Of a DNA stretch of 64,000 nucleotides, positions 1 to 13,395 are shown one piece after another; position 1 is the stretch's first letter, and each line of letters opens with the position of its first letter. Source of the stretch: Onthophagus taurus. Taxonomy: Eukaryota; Arthropoda; Insecta; Coleoptera; Scarabaeidae. The DNA is taken from assembly GCF_036711975.1 (NCBI RefSeq), contig NC_091972.1, forward strand, positions 24,185,001 to 24,249,000, read 5' to 3'. The notes below the pieces were generated by a model. It was given only the letters and a program-made list of their open reading frames with translations, did not search any database and had not been told where the DNA came from. Both the position numbers and the translations under genes were made by a program.

Positions 1-1530
1 TCAATAAATACGGCTTACAGGAATTTTTAAATTAGTATCTTTTTTGACACTTTTAGGTTATACGAAAATGTAAGTTTTATTTCAACATTTTTTTTCTCAA
101 TATTTTGCCAATCCAATCCAACAATTATTGTACGTCATTTTAAAGAGAAAGCTTGGACCTTTAATTTAGAATAAGTCTCATTCCTTAATTTTAATAAATA
201 CGGCTTCCAGAAATTTTTAAATTAGTAACAACAATTAGCAATCCAACCCAACAATTATTATACAGCATTGTAAAGAGAAAGCTTTGAGCTTTAATTTAGA
301 ATAAGTCTCATTCCTTAATTTCAATAAATACGGCTCCAGGAATTTTTAAATTAGTATCTTTTTTGACACTTTTAGGTTATACGAAAATGTAAGTTTTATT
401 TAAAAATTTTTTTTCTCAATATTTTTCTAATCCAACCCAACAATTATTATACATCATTTTAAAGAGAAAGTTTTGAGCTTTAATTTAGAATAAGTCTCAT
501 TCCTTAATTGCAATAAATACGGCTTCCACGAATTTTTAAATTAGTATCTTTTTTGACACTTTTAGGTTATACGAAAATGTAAGTTTTGTTTCAACATTAT
601 TTTCTCAATATTTTTCCAATCCAACCCAACAATTATTTTACATCATTTTAAAGAGAAAGCTTTGAGCTTTAATTTAAAATTAGTCTCATTCCTTAATTTC
701 AATAAATACGGCTTCCACGAATTTTTAAATTAGCATCTTTTTTGATACTTTTAAGTTATGCGAAAATGTAAGTTTTGTTTCAACATTTTCTTTCTCAATA
801 CTTTTCCAATCCAACCCAACAATTATTATACATCATTTTAAAGAGAAAGCTTTCAGCTTTAATTTAGAATAAGTCTCAGTCCTTAATTTCAATAAATACG
901 ACTTCCACGAATTTTTAAATTAGCATCTTTTTTGACACTTTTAGGTTATACGAAAATGTAAGTTTTGTTTCAACATTTTTTTTCTCAATATTTTTCCAAT
1001 CCAACCCAACAATTATTATACATCATTTTAAAGAGAAAGCTTTGAGCTTTAATTTAGAATAAGTCTCATTCCTGAATTTCAATAAATACGGCTTCCACGA
1101 ATTTTTAAATTAGCATCTTTTTTGATACTTTTAAGTTATACGAAAATGTAAGTTTTATTTCAACATCTTTTTTCTCAATATTTTACCAATCCAACCCAAC
1201 AATTATTATACGTCATTTTAAAGAGAAAGCTTTGAGCTTTAAGTTAGAATAAGTTTCATTCCCTAATTTCAATAAATACGGCTTCCACGAATTTTTAAAT
1301 TAGCATCTTTTTTGATACTTTTAATTTATACGAAAATGTAAGTTTTGTTTCAATATTTTTTTTTCTGAATATTTTTCCAATCCAACCCAACAATTATTAT
1401 AAATCATTTTAAAGAGAAAGCTTTGAGCTTTAATTTAGAATAAGTCTCATTCCTTAATTTCAATAAATACGGCTTCCAGGAATTTTTGAATTTGCATCTT
1501 TTTCCCACTTAGATTATGCAAAAATGTTAG
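1..1530. repeat. ~190-bp tandem satellite array
   Basis: Head-to-tail copies of one AT-rich unit. The landmark CAATAAATACGGCT or close variants recurs near 2, 191, 322, 511, 700, 890, 1080, 1270 and 1461, so the period is 189-191 bp except for one shortened copy of about 131 bp. The array is cut by the window start and decays near 1530. No coding function is visible. The period is close to nucleosomal length, as is common for satellites. The two overlapping short ORFs at its right edge look spurious. Confidence 0.93.
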
Positions 1531-1779
1531 TTTTTGCTCAATATGTTTTTTTTCAATATTCTATCAGATTTTCGTCGTTCTGTAAATACAGGTCTGATAA
1601 ATAAATATTCAAATTTACTGCGTCCACGAAAGTGTCGTAGCGCAAGTTCAAAAGAAAGAAGAAGTTGTGAAAATTGTTCTGCCAAAGCTAGACCCCACTC
1701 AAAATGTACTGCGTGCAATGTTTATTTATGTTGTAATGAGAGAAAGAACTGTTTTTCTGAATGTCATAATGTAATTTAG

Positions 1780-2870
1780 ATAAAGCAAGTGTTATTTAAT
1801 TTCTAACGTAATAAAAAATGTATTATTTTTATATTAGCAATAATAGTTTTTGTATACTGAAAATATATTTTAATGCTTGACGGTACTCTCAAGTACCGTT
1901 ATCCCCCTGGAGTGGGGGATTGCATATTTTGCTAAAATTGATTCCAAAGGCCTCTACTGAGTGTATTCTGATAGCGTTTTAATTCTGTCACAAAGTTTCA
2001 AAATTTTTGACTTCTTAGGATACAGGGTTAAAATGAAAAAAAAAAACAAACGTTTTTGTTCATATTATATTTCTCACGAAAGATGTAGCATAGAATTGTC
2101 CTATGTTAATGCATAGAGTTGTCGCTGTCGCTGTTTAAATGTGATAGACCAAGCGACCTCGACATTTTGGGTATATATAATGCTTTATTGCAGTGTTGAA
2201 CAGGTTTATGTCGATATGAGCAACAAATGTTTCCTGGACATGTCAGTTCATGGTGCGGTCCATGGCTCATCGCGTTATTAAAATATTTATCACAGATTTC
2301 CTTCTATAGGACTCCCTGAAATCAATAATAACCCTCGCACAATCGATCAGCTGCTCGATCGCAATGCTGTGCAGATAAACTTATAACGATTATCTAATTA
2401 GCCTCGAGTAAGCTGGTGAACTGCTGAATTCGTCATCTCCTTCAACTGCTCTAGAGGTTACTAATTGCTACTTCTTTATACAGCCACTGCGGAACCAATT
2501 TCGGTGGAATTAATTGGGAAGCCATGAAATGGTTTTGTCTAGTGGAAAAAGCTTTCACAATTTTTTATTTATTATTTAATTAGGACTTTTGGTGTTAAAT
2601 TCTATTCCAATAAAGTACTGTCGAAAGATGTTATTTATAGACAGTGCGCTATCCCATTTCAGATATCTTGTACAAGAAAATAGCTAATCGGGAACTGGCT
2701 ATGGATGGTTCCTTTGCTCAATATGAGAAAGCTGCTGATCCTACATTTGAAAGTGGGATCCCACATCGAAATAAGACACAATGGACAAGCAAAGAACAAC
2801 TCTAGGTAGAAAGGGGCATTGCTGGGAAAGAAGTAGAGCTAGAGATGAAGTTTGAGAAATTGGAAGTTTA
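1780..2870. other. non-coding, no feature seen
   Basis: AT-rich sequence without a supportable ORF, RNA gene or repeat structure that I could recognise. Confidence 0.5.
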
Positions 2871-3862
2871 TGCAGGGTGTGTCAAATGTCTAGAATATAG
2901 CCAATAACTTCGTCATTTGTGGTTTTAGAGGAAAATATTTCAAATACAAGTTTCTTTATTAACCGTGGCGCATTTTTTGGTGATACTTCCTTGTTTGCAT
3001 TGTTTTTTGTTTCGTTGCTATGGCAACCAACATTGTTATTTTAAATGGGAGCATATGTTTTTTTTGCACATTTTAATAGAGGATAAATCTCTCTACGCGA
3101 TAAATATATCAAATCATATGGTTGTATAAGAAAAAAATCGAGAAAAATTGCGTTCTCTGAAAATATTTAATCAGCAAATTACAATCAAAGTAGGTGTCGA
3201 AATAATGCCGTTGACAGCTTTAAATGTCAAAAAATTGATAGTTTAAACAAATATGGCGCAATTAAGCGAACGACAAAGAATTCAAATATTAATAATGTAT
3301 GGGTACGGTGATAGAAAACGCAATCAAAGTGAAGTTTGTACACTGTTCAATAATATTTACCCGGATACACAAATTACACAATCCACAGTATCGAAAATAT
3401 TAAAAAAATTCTTTAACTGCGAAAGTGTTAAAAGTTGTTCCAAAAAGTTGATGGCCAAAGACCAATGACCATATATTATTAATTATTTATAATTGTTGAA
3501 ACTCTAATTTTTTTGACATTTAAAGCTGTCAACGGCGTTATTTTGACACCAACTTTGATTGTAATTTGCTGATTTAATACTTTCAAAAAACGCATTTTTT
3601 CTTATACAACCATATGATTTGATATGTTCATCGCATAGAGGGACTTATGCTCTATCAAAGTATGCAAAAAAATATATGCATCCCATTTAAAATAACAATG
3701 TTGGTTGCCATAGCAACGAAACAAAAACAATGCAAACAAGCAAATATCGCCAAAAAATGCGCCATGTTTAATAAAAAAACTTGTATTTAGAAAAACATTT
3801 TTCTCTAAAACCACAAATGGCGAAGTTATTGGCTATATTCCAGACATTTGATACACCCTGTA
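2871..3862. mobile_element. mariner-like element with ~360-bp inverted repeats
   Basis: The ends read CAGGGTGTGTCAAATGTC and, inverted, GACATTTGATACACCCTG, and the inverted similarity continues for roughly 360 bp on each side through the shared GGCTATATTC and GTTGCCATAGCAAC stretches. The flanks are TA-like, as for Tc1/mariner targets. Only an N-terminal transposase piece remains between the arms, so it is non-autonomous. The arms nearly meet around that remnant, giving a foldback shape. Confidence 0.85.
3253..3468 (+). pseudogene. transposase N-terminal (helix-turn-helix) remnant
   Basis: A 71-codon reading frame beginning MAQLSERQRI, with a helix-turn-helix look (TQSTVSKILKKF at residues 42-53). 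This matches the start of mariner/IS630-type transposases, which bind the element ends. The DDE catalytic part is absent: the frame stops just before the right arm. It could encode a DNA-binding fragment but not an active enzyme. Confidence 0.65.
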
Positions 3863-4589
3863 TAATGGAAATAACAGAAACAAAGAAAAAGAAAATGGAA
3901 TTTATAAATTTCTCAACGAAAGTGTATTAACATCAGTACAGAAAAGCAATAGCAGTGACGGCAAAAGGATGGTATGACGATTTGTAGAGGAATTACTAAG
4001 AGGGGTTTTAGATGTTGTGGATTATCTACCCTATGTATACATGATCATTGACACCAATGTGCCAAGTATGCTTTTCAATACGGTAAAAATGATTTCAGAA
4101 AGACTACTGATAATTTTATTGGAAAAAAAGATAATATCCTTGCACTATTATAAGTATAAAAATGTGCCCCTATACAAAACTGTCTCTTTCTTCTTATTCC
4201 CATAGCTCCTAGAAGGAGCAAGCGGTGCCGATCGCCATTTGGTCTATTGGAAATGGTTTTTCGGTTTTCCTGCTGGCGTTTATTCAGGTCATGTGAAACC
4301 CATTTTCCAATCTTCTGGGTCTTTCACATTATTTTCAAATTACCTAGAGTATGCTCACCATGAATGAAATCAATACTGTCATAACTATATATTATGCTGT
4401 TGTATGAAACTTGTACATATGTAAGTTTTTTTCATTTTTTTAAATGGCTCTGCGGGATCCCAGCCCAAGCTACAGTGCAAAACGACTAATCTAGATTCAC
4501 AAGAAGTTATTTAACTAAAAGATATCAAATAATAATGGCCCTCTTCCTCATGAAAACAAACATAATTTTAAAAATCTCAAAACCATTTC

Positions 4590-4975
4590 TGTCTCGAGAT
4601 ATAGCGGATCAAAGGTTCTTTAAAATTAAACATTATCTGCTATAAAAAGCACTTTTTTAAAAATATTGTCTACGCCATTACTCTCTACGCGTGTAAAGTG
4701 ATGAATCAAAGTAAAAGTTTCTAAGAAAAACATAGAGTAGAAAATTTGTTAATTCAATCAAAAACTGTTGCTTTAATCAAAGTTTTGTAAGAGACCAATT
4801 GATAGATAATTGATCACTTTACACGAAAGCCTCTGCAGCAAACGGGCAAAGCCTCTGCCCGTTTGACAAAATTAGCTGTGGAGTTGAGAATATTTTTAAA
4901 AAAGGGCTTTTTATTGCAGATAATGTTTAATTTTAAAGAAAGTTTGACCCGCTATATCTCGTTAAGGAGGCATTT
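4590..4975. repeat. foldback element
   Basis: GAGATATAGCGGATCAAAG followed by a stretch ending AAAAATATT near 4596-4670 reappears inverted near 4890-4968 (AATATTTTTAAAAAAGGGC to CCGCTATATCTCG). The arms are about 75 bp and imperfect, with about 230 bp between them. There is no ORF. It is probably a MITE of unknown family. Confidence 0.6.
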
Positions 4976-5272
4976 GCGACCCCATGTATATTAAGAGTTT
5001 TAATCTTAATTTTTGAAGTATTATCTGCCCTGGAAGTCTGTCAACGGTTTTTTAAATCACCCCGTATTTAGATCGGCACGGTAACATCCATGATCGGACT
5101 TCAGCCTGACAATAGTTGAAAAGAAATTTCTAGAAACATCACGCCCACTATACCATTGATGGTAAAGTATACGAGTATTAACTCGAATGTACTGCGTCTG
5201 CCTGTGCTGATATGTCTGAATCGGTGAATATACTCACGCTACTATTTGGGCGTATATTTCTATCTATATACT

Positions 5273-6157
5273 TCAAGGTCTCCAAAATTGCCGCAAAATA
5301 CTAGTGGATGGACTAACGATAAGTTTAAAACTGGCATGGTAATCAATAGTAGGTATCAAAAAAGTACAACCAACACCACCACTTGCAGATTTGGAAGCAT
5401 CAATATAAACAACCAAACTACCCTCTATCAACTGCAGAGTCTCAACAAACAGTTCTTTATTTTCCCAAACATCATTCCCATATGGAGGAATAATCACTTG
5501 ATGCGAGCCAAAGTACTCAAAAAAGGTCGTACTTGGAAAAACCGAACATTTCAAAACAGAAAGTAGGCGAAGGAAGAGAAACATGAACGCAGTGACAAGT
5601 AGGATAGGTTCTGTTTTTCTAGAACCTATCCACTGCTACCTTAGGGACCTTAGCCTGAAACGTTTTATGGTTCGAAGCTGATAGTTCAACCATCTGCTTC
5701 GTCGACAAGAAATTGCGTCTATAGCTTCAACGTTAAGCGTTTCAATAGGAGTAGACTTCATTGCGCCTAAACAAATCCGAAGCGCTTTGCTCTGAATAAC
5801 CAGAATGCGCTCAAGCTGATTTATCAAAAGCGTACATCCAAAGTCCAAATGCGACCTAATGCAACTTTTATAGAAATTATATGCTGTCTGAAAATCAGCG
5901 CCCCACTTTATTTTCACAAAAATACGGAATATGTTTATAATTTTCTCACATTTCCCGATAATGTAATCAATATGTCTCCGCCATGTTAATTTCTTATTTA
6001 TCATAATCCCTAAATATCTTATACAATTCTCAATGGGATAGATGACATCATCTAGTCTTATGTTACCTAAAGGGCAGATGTAAGTTATAAATCTTTGCCA
6101 GATATCAATTGAAATGGCGCAAATGACGCTGAATATTACATTATCATCTAAGGCCAA
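5273..6157 (-). pseudogene. 5'-truncated non-LTR retrotransposon (RT C-terminus and RNase H)
   Basis: Two minus-strand frames. The upstream one (6157-5636, 173 aa) has the post-catalytic RT region typical of I/R1/LOA-type LINEs: CIRYLGIMINKKLTWRRHI, then a helical stretch ending LGAMKSTPIETL. The downstream one (5584-5273) has an RNase H start, VVYIDASKSASGGVGC, with the first catalytic Asp visible. The endonuclease and RT palm are missing, so this is a dead 5'-truncated copy. A frame break lies between the two parts near 5600-5640. Confidence 0.8.
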
Positions 6158-6803
6158 CTATGGGCGATTTCCCGTTTTGCATTTACACACCTGTTACAGT
6201 ACTTCCTAATTATTGTAATGTAAGTGTTTCCTCTATGTTCTAACCTTGTTGTATTACTTATTGTACTTGATTTGTTGCTTTGGTAAGTAGTTTTGTTTGA
6301 CCAACCTAGTTTGTATTGCATTTGTTTTCTTGTATGTTTTTCTTGTATTTCTTGTATTCGGCAAATGACATTTCCAAATTAAAAGTATTCCAATTTTGCG
6401 AAACCTTTTGAGTTTATACCTGATATATTATCTATTGTTCCTTTGAATGATTTAAATTATATGAAGGGTCAGGGGGAAAAACGATTATAGTCACAATTTA
6501 GAGGTGTAAAACCCTGCAGCTTGCGGATTGATCAGAAATTTTGTCAAATGTTTAAGTCGTTGTACTTAGCAATAGTGACTGATAGGGGAGAGTCGTATGA
6601 ATACGTAAGCTGACATCTTGTTGGTGGTTTCCCTTTGTTTTTACCTCTTACTGGAGATTGCCACATAACACCTTTCTTCATATAGTTTCCAAAAACATGT
6701 TGCTGTAAAAAATAAATTTATGTTGCTGTAGATTTTTAATGTATCGCACAGCCCTAGTTGGAAAAGGGCATTTGAGCTTATAAAAAGGTTTCAAAAAATT
6801 TGT

Positions 6804-8221
6804 TCAAGATTTGAATAAAGTCTGATCACAATTAATAACTCGAAATGGTGTTGGTTTAGTTCTGCTATTTCTTATTACCTCCTTCCACTCTTCACGCAGT
6901 TCAACATTGGCTTTTTGGTTGATGAAACTCATGTTCTTGTCGCATTCCATGTAAGAGTGACCTCGGTCAGGGAACAAAACTATCACACAATCCAATGTCC
7001 GCTTTTTTTGAAACCAGATAGTGGAGATACAATTGTACAATTTTTATTTTGCTCTCCGCAGGGATCATAAAAAATAACAAGTTCTTGAACTGTGTCCGAA
7101 AGGTAATGATTGATAAAATGATCCAGTATTGAACATACATCATCACTCCCTTTCTTCGCAACAGTTTCGTCGTACGTATAAAATACCGATCCATTAGTTG
7201 AGAGCATGTGAATATTAAAGGCGTAGAAGTTTAACTGCTTCCGGTAATAAACATCGTTCGTAGTGATATTGGGTGTGTGAATTTTTTTTTAGAAAGTCCA
7301 TTACAATAGCCTCTATTGTTTTTGACTTGAAGGATTTCTTCTAAAAAACCTCTTCAGAGAATAAAATTTTTCTGCTTTCTTTAAATGAAGGTTATGGTTA
7401 ACTTCGAGTTTAGCCAGATTTTTATTTTCTTTACTTTTTTCAGCAAAACTTCTGACACTGTTTACTCCTCCTGTAATAGGAGCGTTTTGAACCCCGAAAG
7501 AATCGCAGGTACTGCATGCGTCTTTGCTTAGATAGCCAAATGAAATATTAAAGTTATTATTAAGTTCTGCCCTGAATGAATCCTAAGACACCTGATTTTC
7601 TGAATGATTATCATTAAACATCCTATGAAGTTTCGAAATATTTATGTTTTCAGATAAATAAGTCTTTTTCGTATCTTTAAGGGAGTAGTGTTACTTACGA
7701 TATTTCAAAGACTTGATAAAATCATTAACAAGAGTGATAGTATCATTACTGTGTTTATGTGATCTGTTCGAATGTTTACCTCGTTTGTCTGTTAGCGAAA
7801 CACCCATCTCCCTCAAACATTGCTGAATAGTTTGAACCCTACGACCTGTTATACCATGTACAGTCAAAAATGTCTTATAATATACTTGTATTTCTTTGTA
7901 ATTGTTATTTTTTTTTACCCTCAACTTGTACGAGTAAAATTAAGCAATAGCTATGCCACTATCTGTACGAGGACGGTGTCTCATTATTGGGAGTGCAGTA
8001 ATGAGACCACTCAGGTAACTATTTTGCTCGTCAAAAGTTAGCATGGTGTTGAATTCTTTTATAATTCGCTTCCTTTCCTCTACAACAACATTGTCAAAAC
8101 ACTTAAGTCTTGAACAGTTACAACTGTTACCTGCCTCCTGTGACATAAGCCTTAATTTTTTCATTACACTTTTCATTCGGCCGCGTTTTTTGTCTTTTCT
8201 TTGTAGACTGCCGATAAACAT
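6804..8221 (-). pseudogene. degenerate DDE-type transposon-like gene
   Basis: Broken minus-strand frames that line up in the order of a protein family common in insect genomes. A Cys-rich segment (CNCSRLKCF, then ER..II.EFN and EQNSYLSGLI) lies in 8221-7940. GITGRRVQTIQ and DKRGKHSNR lie in 7924-7691. A catalytic-core-like segment follows with GSDDVCSILDHF and DPCGEQNKN (7207-6983), and a C-terminal piece lies in 7040-6804. Several frameshifts and stops separate them. I recognise the pattern as a transposon-derived family but cannot name it safely. No terminal repeats were identified. Confidence 0.6.
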
Positions 8222-8403
8222 TTCTCTAGAATTCCGTTAGCCAAACAATTAAATGACTACGATTTACTACCTGAAGCGGAATACAATATTTACCAACCTC
8301 GGATTAATTTAGGTTAACTTAACTAAAGTATGTTTATCCTAGTTACTGGTTAAGTAGCCTATTGAAACATGCCTAAATAGCGACAGAGCCACCTCAATGC
8401 CTA

Positions 8404-9641
8404 TACAGGGTGATTTATTAGCGCATCATCAAACTTTGACATATGATAGCTAATCCAATTACCAAAAAAAGATGTTAATGAACATATGTCCTATTTCAAT
8501 TATTTACGAAATTATAACACTTTAAAGTTTTAATTTTTATATCATAATTAACTGCTACATTTTTTTTAAAACACATAAATATTACAAATATTGTTCAAAA
8601 TAGCCTTCTTCTGCTAGAATACATGCTTCACAACGACGATTTAAAGAGTTCTTCAGCCGAATTAAAATGTCTGGTTGATTTCTTATTTCAGTAGCAGCCA
8701 TTTGTATTCTGTTTAATAACTGTTCTCGTGTGTTAATTTCCACTTGATACACAATTTGTTTCATTTGACTCCATACGTAGAAATCTAATAGATTATGGTC
8801 GGGACCATAGCAAATGCACCAACTTGTTTGGAAAATATTGGTTTAACCACTCGATAACTACTCTTCCGCGATGAGGTGAAGCACCATCGTGCTGGTACCA
8901 CATATTTTGAACGTTGTTGAAATTTCCTTGGTCTAATCGCATGCGGATTTTGTAATGCCCACATATATATTTATTATGGTAATTATTTATATCATGTCGT
9001 CTAAAACATGATTCATCTGTCCAGAGATCATTTGAAATGAAGTCATTATGTTGTTGCAATAACCATTCACAAAATGCTAACCGTTGCTGATTACCTCCTG
9101 GCTGTAGAGCTTGAACATTCTGTTTACGATACGGATGAAGGACTTCGCGGTTCAATACGCGCCATGCAAAATTTGGTGTGTATGTATGTGGTGTGCTATT
9201 CCTCGAGTGCTGATGGAAGGAGTATCAATGACAGCATTAATTACAGCTTCTTCGTCCTCTACATTAACTATATGCGGTCGAATAGCTTTTGCTGGAGCAG
9301 GATTACCTGTTTCTCGAAGTCTTCTGAAAGAATTGCTAAAAACTGAATAATATGGCAAATGACGCTGTGGAAATTACTCTCGTACTGATTGTCGAGCATT
9401 TCCATTGCAAAAACGATACACAAAAATTATATCAGCGTACTCTTCAGTGCTATAAGTGTACATTTTGAGTTTTTTCTTGTATGTAATAATTAAACCTTAC
9501 AGCAAACTGACATACATATTACAATGACAACTTTGTTTTTGTTGAATGTTTGATTTTACTGACTATTAATAAATTCGCTGCAGAAAACTTTAAAGTGTTA
9601 TATTGTCGTTGTTTAACGGTGAGCTAATAAATCATCCTGTA
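8404..9641 (-). mobile_element. Tc1/mariner-superfamily transposon, decayed
   Basis: The ends TACAGGGTGATTTATTAGC (left) and the inverse GCTAATAAATCATCCTGTA (right) form inverted repeats of about 25 bp bounded by TA. Between them on the minus strand lie transposase fragments: an N-terminal helix-turn-helix region (9358-9152), a core with TDESCF and HDGASPHRGRVVIEWL (9155-8793) giving the first two catalytic Asp residues, and a C-terminal part (8764-8582). Frameshifts between the pieces and loss of the usual PRSPD segment before LLDFYVW show that it is dead. Confidence 0.82.
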
Positions 9642-9649
9642 TTAACGAA

Positions 9650-11450
9650 CTGAACTCTTGGTTCTTATTTTAAAATGCGTTTTAACATAACTGTTGTTTG
9701 TTATTCCTCCTTACTCTCTTTAGATATCGATAGTATCTACCTCACAAACCAACAAATGGCACTATTAGTTTATTTTTTTCTTAAAATGGACTTTCATCGT
9801 TTTCCCTTGACTCTCCATATTCTATTTAGTTCAATAATAAATTGAATTTACTGGATTCAAAATAATAAACAAATAAATTGTGTGTAATAAATTTGTCAAC
9901 ATAGCTGTCAAAAACCTGTTTGTTAAAATGAAGAAAATAACAATTTTATTTGTTCAACATATATTTCAATTATGAAATTCTTAAGAAATAATTTTGTAGA
10001 AAATTGTTGTTATTTTTCCTGAAAATGAATGTTAAAAATGTAACCACAACATAGTATCCACCTTATACTCTCTCAATGTTAATAATGTATCTTTAACAAA
10101 TAATTTTCAAGATTTTGATGCAAATAACTGTAATTTATTATACGATAATTAATGATGCTAATCATATACATATAATTATTCAACCGTGTAATTTTTAATA
10201 AGTTGTTTTCAATTTGTTTCAAGTCGTGCAAAATTGAAAAACAAACGTTACAATATTTTCTTTTCAAGGCAACCATTTATAGTTATAGGACTATAACGAT
10301 TTTATTTTTGTTCGCTATTTCGGGGTATTGTGAAATTTATTTTATATGAAAATCCTCTCACAATAATGGTTTTTAATTTATAACAAAAACGTGTAAGTAT
10401 TATTTGCGTCAGAGATAACATAAAAATAAAAAGAAACGAAACAGTACCATACGGCTGTGCAAACTATAACCGATAAGCTCAACAAATATGATCTATAAAA
10501 CAATTGTTTTAATGCAGCATCAAGTACCAAAAATATATTCTCTTAGCACAAAAATACAGGGATAAATTAAAAGCAATTTGAATAAATTTATATAACAGAT
10601 GAATGATTGAATGAAAATGAACGAAAACTTTTTCAATTAAATCAAAAAGTGATAACTTACCATCTAAGTAATTGATATTTTACATCTTTAATCAAAAAAA
10701 GGAAATAATTTGTCGGAATTTTCTCGTTCACTAACAACAATTTTTCTTCTTCAATATTTTATCCCATAACTTTATCCAGATAATGAACTCTGGTAAACTG
10801 GCCTAGATTTTTGTTAAACCCAACCTTTTTAAAACGATATCTCTGAAACAATACCGTCGGCAAAACCCAAAAGTAAATAAGATACTAAAAGTACGCAATC
10901 AAACAACTTGTTGATGTAAACCACCGCATTAATCTTGTCACTAATTGTGTAGAAAACGCGATGTTTGCAAAAAAAAGTAGGGGGAGAATAAATTTGGAGA
11001 TGGGAAGAGCAAAGAGTTTACGACCGGAAATGCGGTTAAAAATTATATGGTAATAAAGTTGTGGGAAATACCACGTACTGTTATCGAGATTAGTTTTAGT
11101 TTTAGTGACCGGCGACGGCTTTTCCTACTACTCCTTAACAACAAAAGTATGAAAACGTCATGTGTGACGTTGAGCAATGAAAATGCCGTACAGTATGGGA
11201 CTTCAAGGAAATTGATATGAATGACTCAAGGTTGGATAAACTAATATTTATAGGTGTTTTCTTTTATTTTTTAAACGCGAAATTAAAAATGGTATGCTTT
11301 AAATTTTGATTTATGTATTTTTTAGTGAACATTAAATTGTTATTAAATCATTTATAAGAAATAAACATTTATATGAATATTTAAAAATAATGATATGGAA
11401 AAATGGGAATGTCACTAAAAATATTAAGGTTCACCTCTAAATAAAGTGAT
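9650..11450. other. AT-rich, no feature seen
   Basis: No ORF above background, and no terminal repeats or RNA genes recognised. A 65-codon minus-strand frame at 10,079-10,276 looks like chance. Confidence 0.5.
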
Positions 11451-12128
11451 TTTATACGGGTGCCCATTATGTATGGAATATAATATATATCTCGGTAAAT
11501 GTTGACTTTATAAAAAAACATTTTATACAAAAGTTGTTTAATATTTTATTTGCCATAATAAAACAGCATTCAATTGTTTTTATTTCAGAAAACAAATGAG
11601 CAACGAATAACACTTGAAGTTTTTTAAATGGCAACGTACCCTTTCGTTAGGCTCATTTGATTTTAGTGACCTTATATCAGAACATTTTTGAAAAAATGTA
11701 AAAATTGCTTATTAAGAAAATTTAACTAATAATATTAATCTAGATATCCGAGATCGTCAAGTACCTCGAATTATAGATGTACAGGTGGTTCAAATTCGAT
11801 GTCCGAATAGGCTATCTCCGAAACTATAAGAGTTAGAAAAGAAGTAGCTTACATGTCATGATTTCGTTTTTCGAGACACTGCTAATGTCAAAAACCTCAA
11901 AGCGTTATCGTCTTTTGTTTTCCCCCTAGAGGCCAAAATTGAAAATATCATAAAACCAGCAAGTGCAATTATCTTGGTTATTATTGTAGGTGGAGTATTA
12001 TAACTAAGACATTATATGGACACTTTTTACAGAGAATTTGATGGCGTAATCAAAACAAATTTTTCGGTTTTAGATTTCTAGATATTATGACAACTTTCGT
12101 TTTTTTAAATGGAAACAACCACTGATTA

Positions 12129-12395
12129 AACTAAAACTAGAACTAACACTAGCACTACCACAAGAACTAACACTAGACCTAGAACTACAATCTTTCGGGT
12201 TAAGCCGAAGTGAGTAAGTGTAACTTCGAACTTGTTTCTGAAGAATGTTGCAACATGGCATCCGAAACGTCAAACATTTTTCAAAAAACGCACGGCTTAA
12301 CCCGAAAGATTCTAGTTCTAGGTCTAGTGTTAGTTCTTGTGATAGTGCTAGTGTTAGTTCTAGTTTTAGTTTAATTAATATCGGCCGTGAAAGCC
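12129..12395. mobile_element. Penelope-like short insertion with CTAGTTCTAG-type arms
   Basis: The related copy at 25,761-26,240 keeps the uninterrupted site (ACCACTGATTATTCGCTTAT), so this stretch is an insertion into element A. Its arms are runs of six-base words of the GTTCTA/GGTCTA/GTGTTA type, inverted around a core with CTGAAGA and CGAAACGTC. One end reads GGCCGTGAAAGCCTT. These core and end motifs are familiar from Penelope-like elements of arthropods. A second copy lies at about 54,650-54,890 and related arms at 16,860-17,110. Confidence 0.65.
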
Positions 12396-13321
12396 TTCGC
12401 TTATTAAATTCGTTATTTTTTTCTGATTACAAAAATATGGGGTTATATAGGTATTGTTTTAGAATAAAGCTAAAAATAAACTTTTTTTTTAGTGTCGTCA
12501 AAGAAATTAAATTTACAGTTTCCTGTAAATTACGGTACTATAACTATACTAGAAACCACGAGAGCTGGCAGTGACAGATCGCTTAAAAATGGTATGAATC
12601 AAGATATGGACGTACGACTTTGATTATGACACCACATACATTTAAATGTAGGTTATGTTAGTAACGAAGGTTATATGTCAAACGTCAAAGATATTATTTA
12701 ATGATTTTCCTTTCAAACAAAACATTTTCGACTTGTGAAAACACTAACAGATTCATGACAACGCTGACAAGACGTTTCGATTTGAGGTTATAATTATAGA
12801 GTTACATCCCTTAGAAGAACAGACGTACTTTTTCGACGTGACCATTTGAATTGTACAGCAGACATATTAAACTATTGCTATCTCTTTCTAACACACATTA
12901 CTCTCTAGCGGTTTGTGAACTACGTATGGCATTTGTAAGAGCAGAAAACGATGATTTACTGCCAGCTCTCGTGGCGTCTACTATAAAAATTATTGTACTA
13001 AAAATTTATATAAAATTTACTTTATTTTCTAATATATAACATACTAACATGTTAAACTTTTCGTAATTTTCGTAATCCATCTTAAAAACAGGATTTTCAA
13101 TGTTGCTATGTTTATTTGAATTAAAAAATATAAACTTATTTACCACTTATTTACAAAAATATTGCCGTCTTGTTGCCTTTGGTGTTGCAAAAATAGCAGT
13201 AAGAAGGGCTTTCGACTCTTAAGAGTACCACGAGAAAAAAGAATGGAGTTTTGGCGTAATGTTATTAACAGAACGACAGAGTTTTAAATTTCCCGCTTGA
13301 CTTTCGAGCCAAAATGGCGGC

Positions 13322-13395
13322 AAACCGCGGTACTTTGTAAATCTAGGGACTTTAAAAAAATATTAAGTCCCTAGATTTACAAAGTACCGCGGTTT
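13322..13395. repeat. perfect 31-bp inverted repeat (hairpin)
   Basis: AAACCGCGGTACTTTGTAAA onward for 31 bases (13,322-13,352) is followed by a 12-base A/T loop and the exact reverse complement (13,365-13,395). No mismatch is seen. Confidence 0.93.

Noticed and set aside
12245-12574. 109-codon plus-strand frame rich in Ser/Arg/Val
   Set aside because: The Ser-rich text comes from the six-base repeat words of the inserted element.
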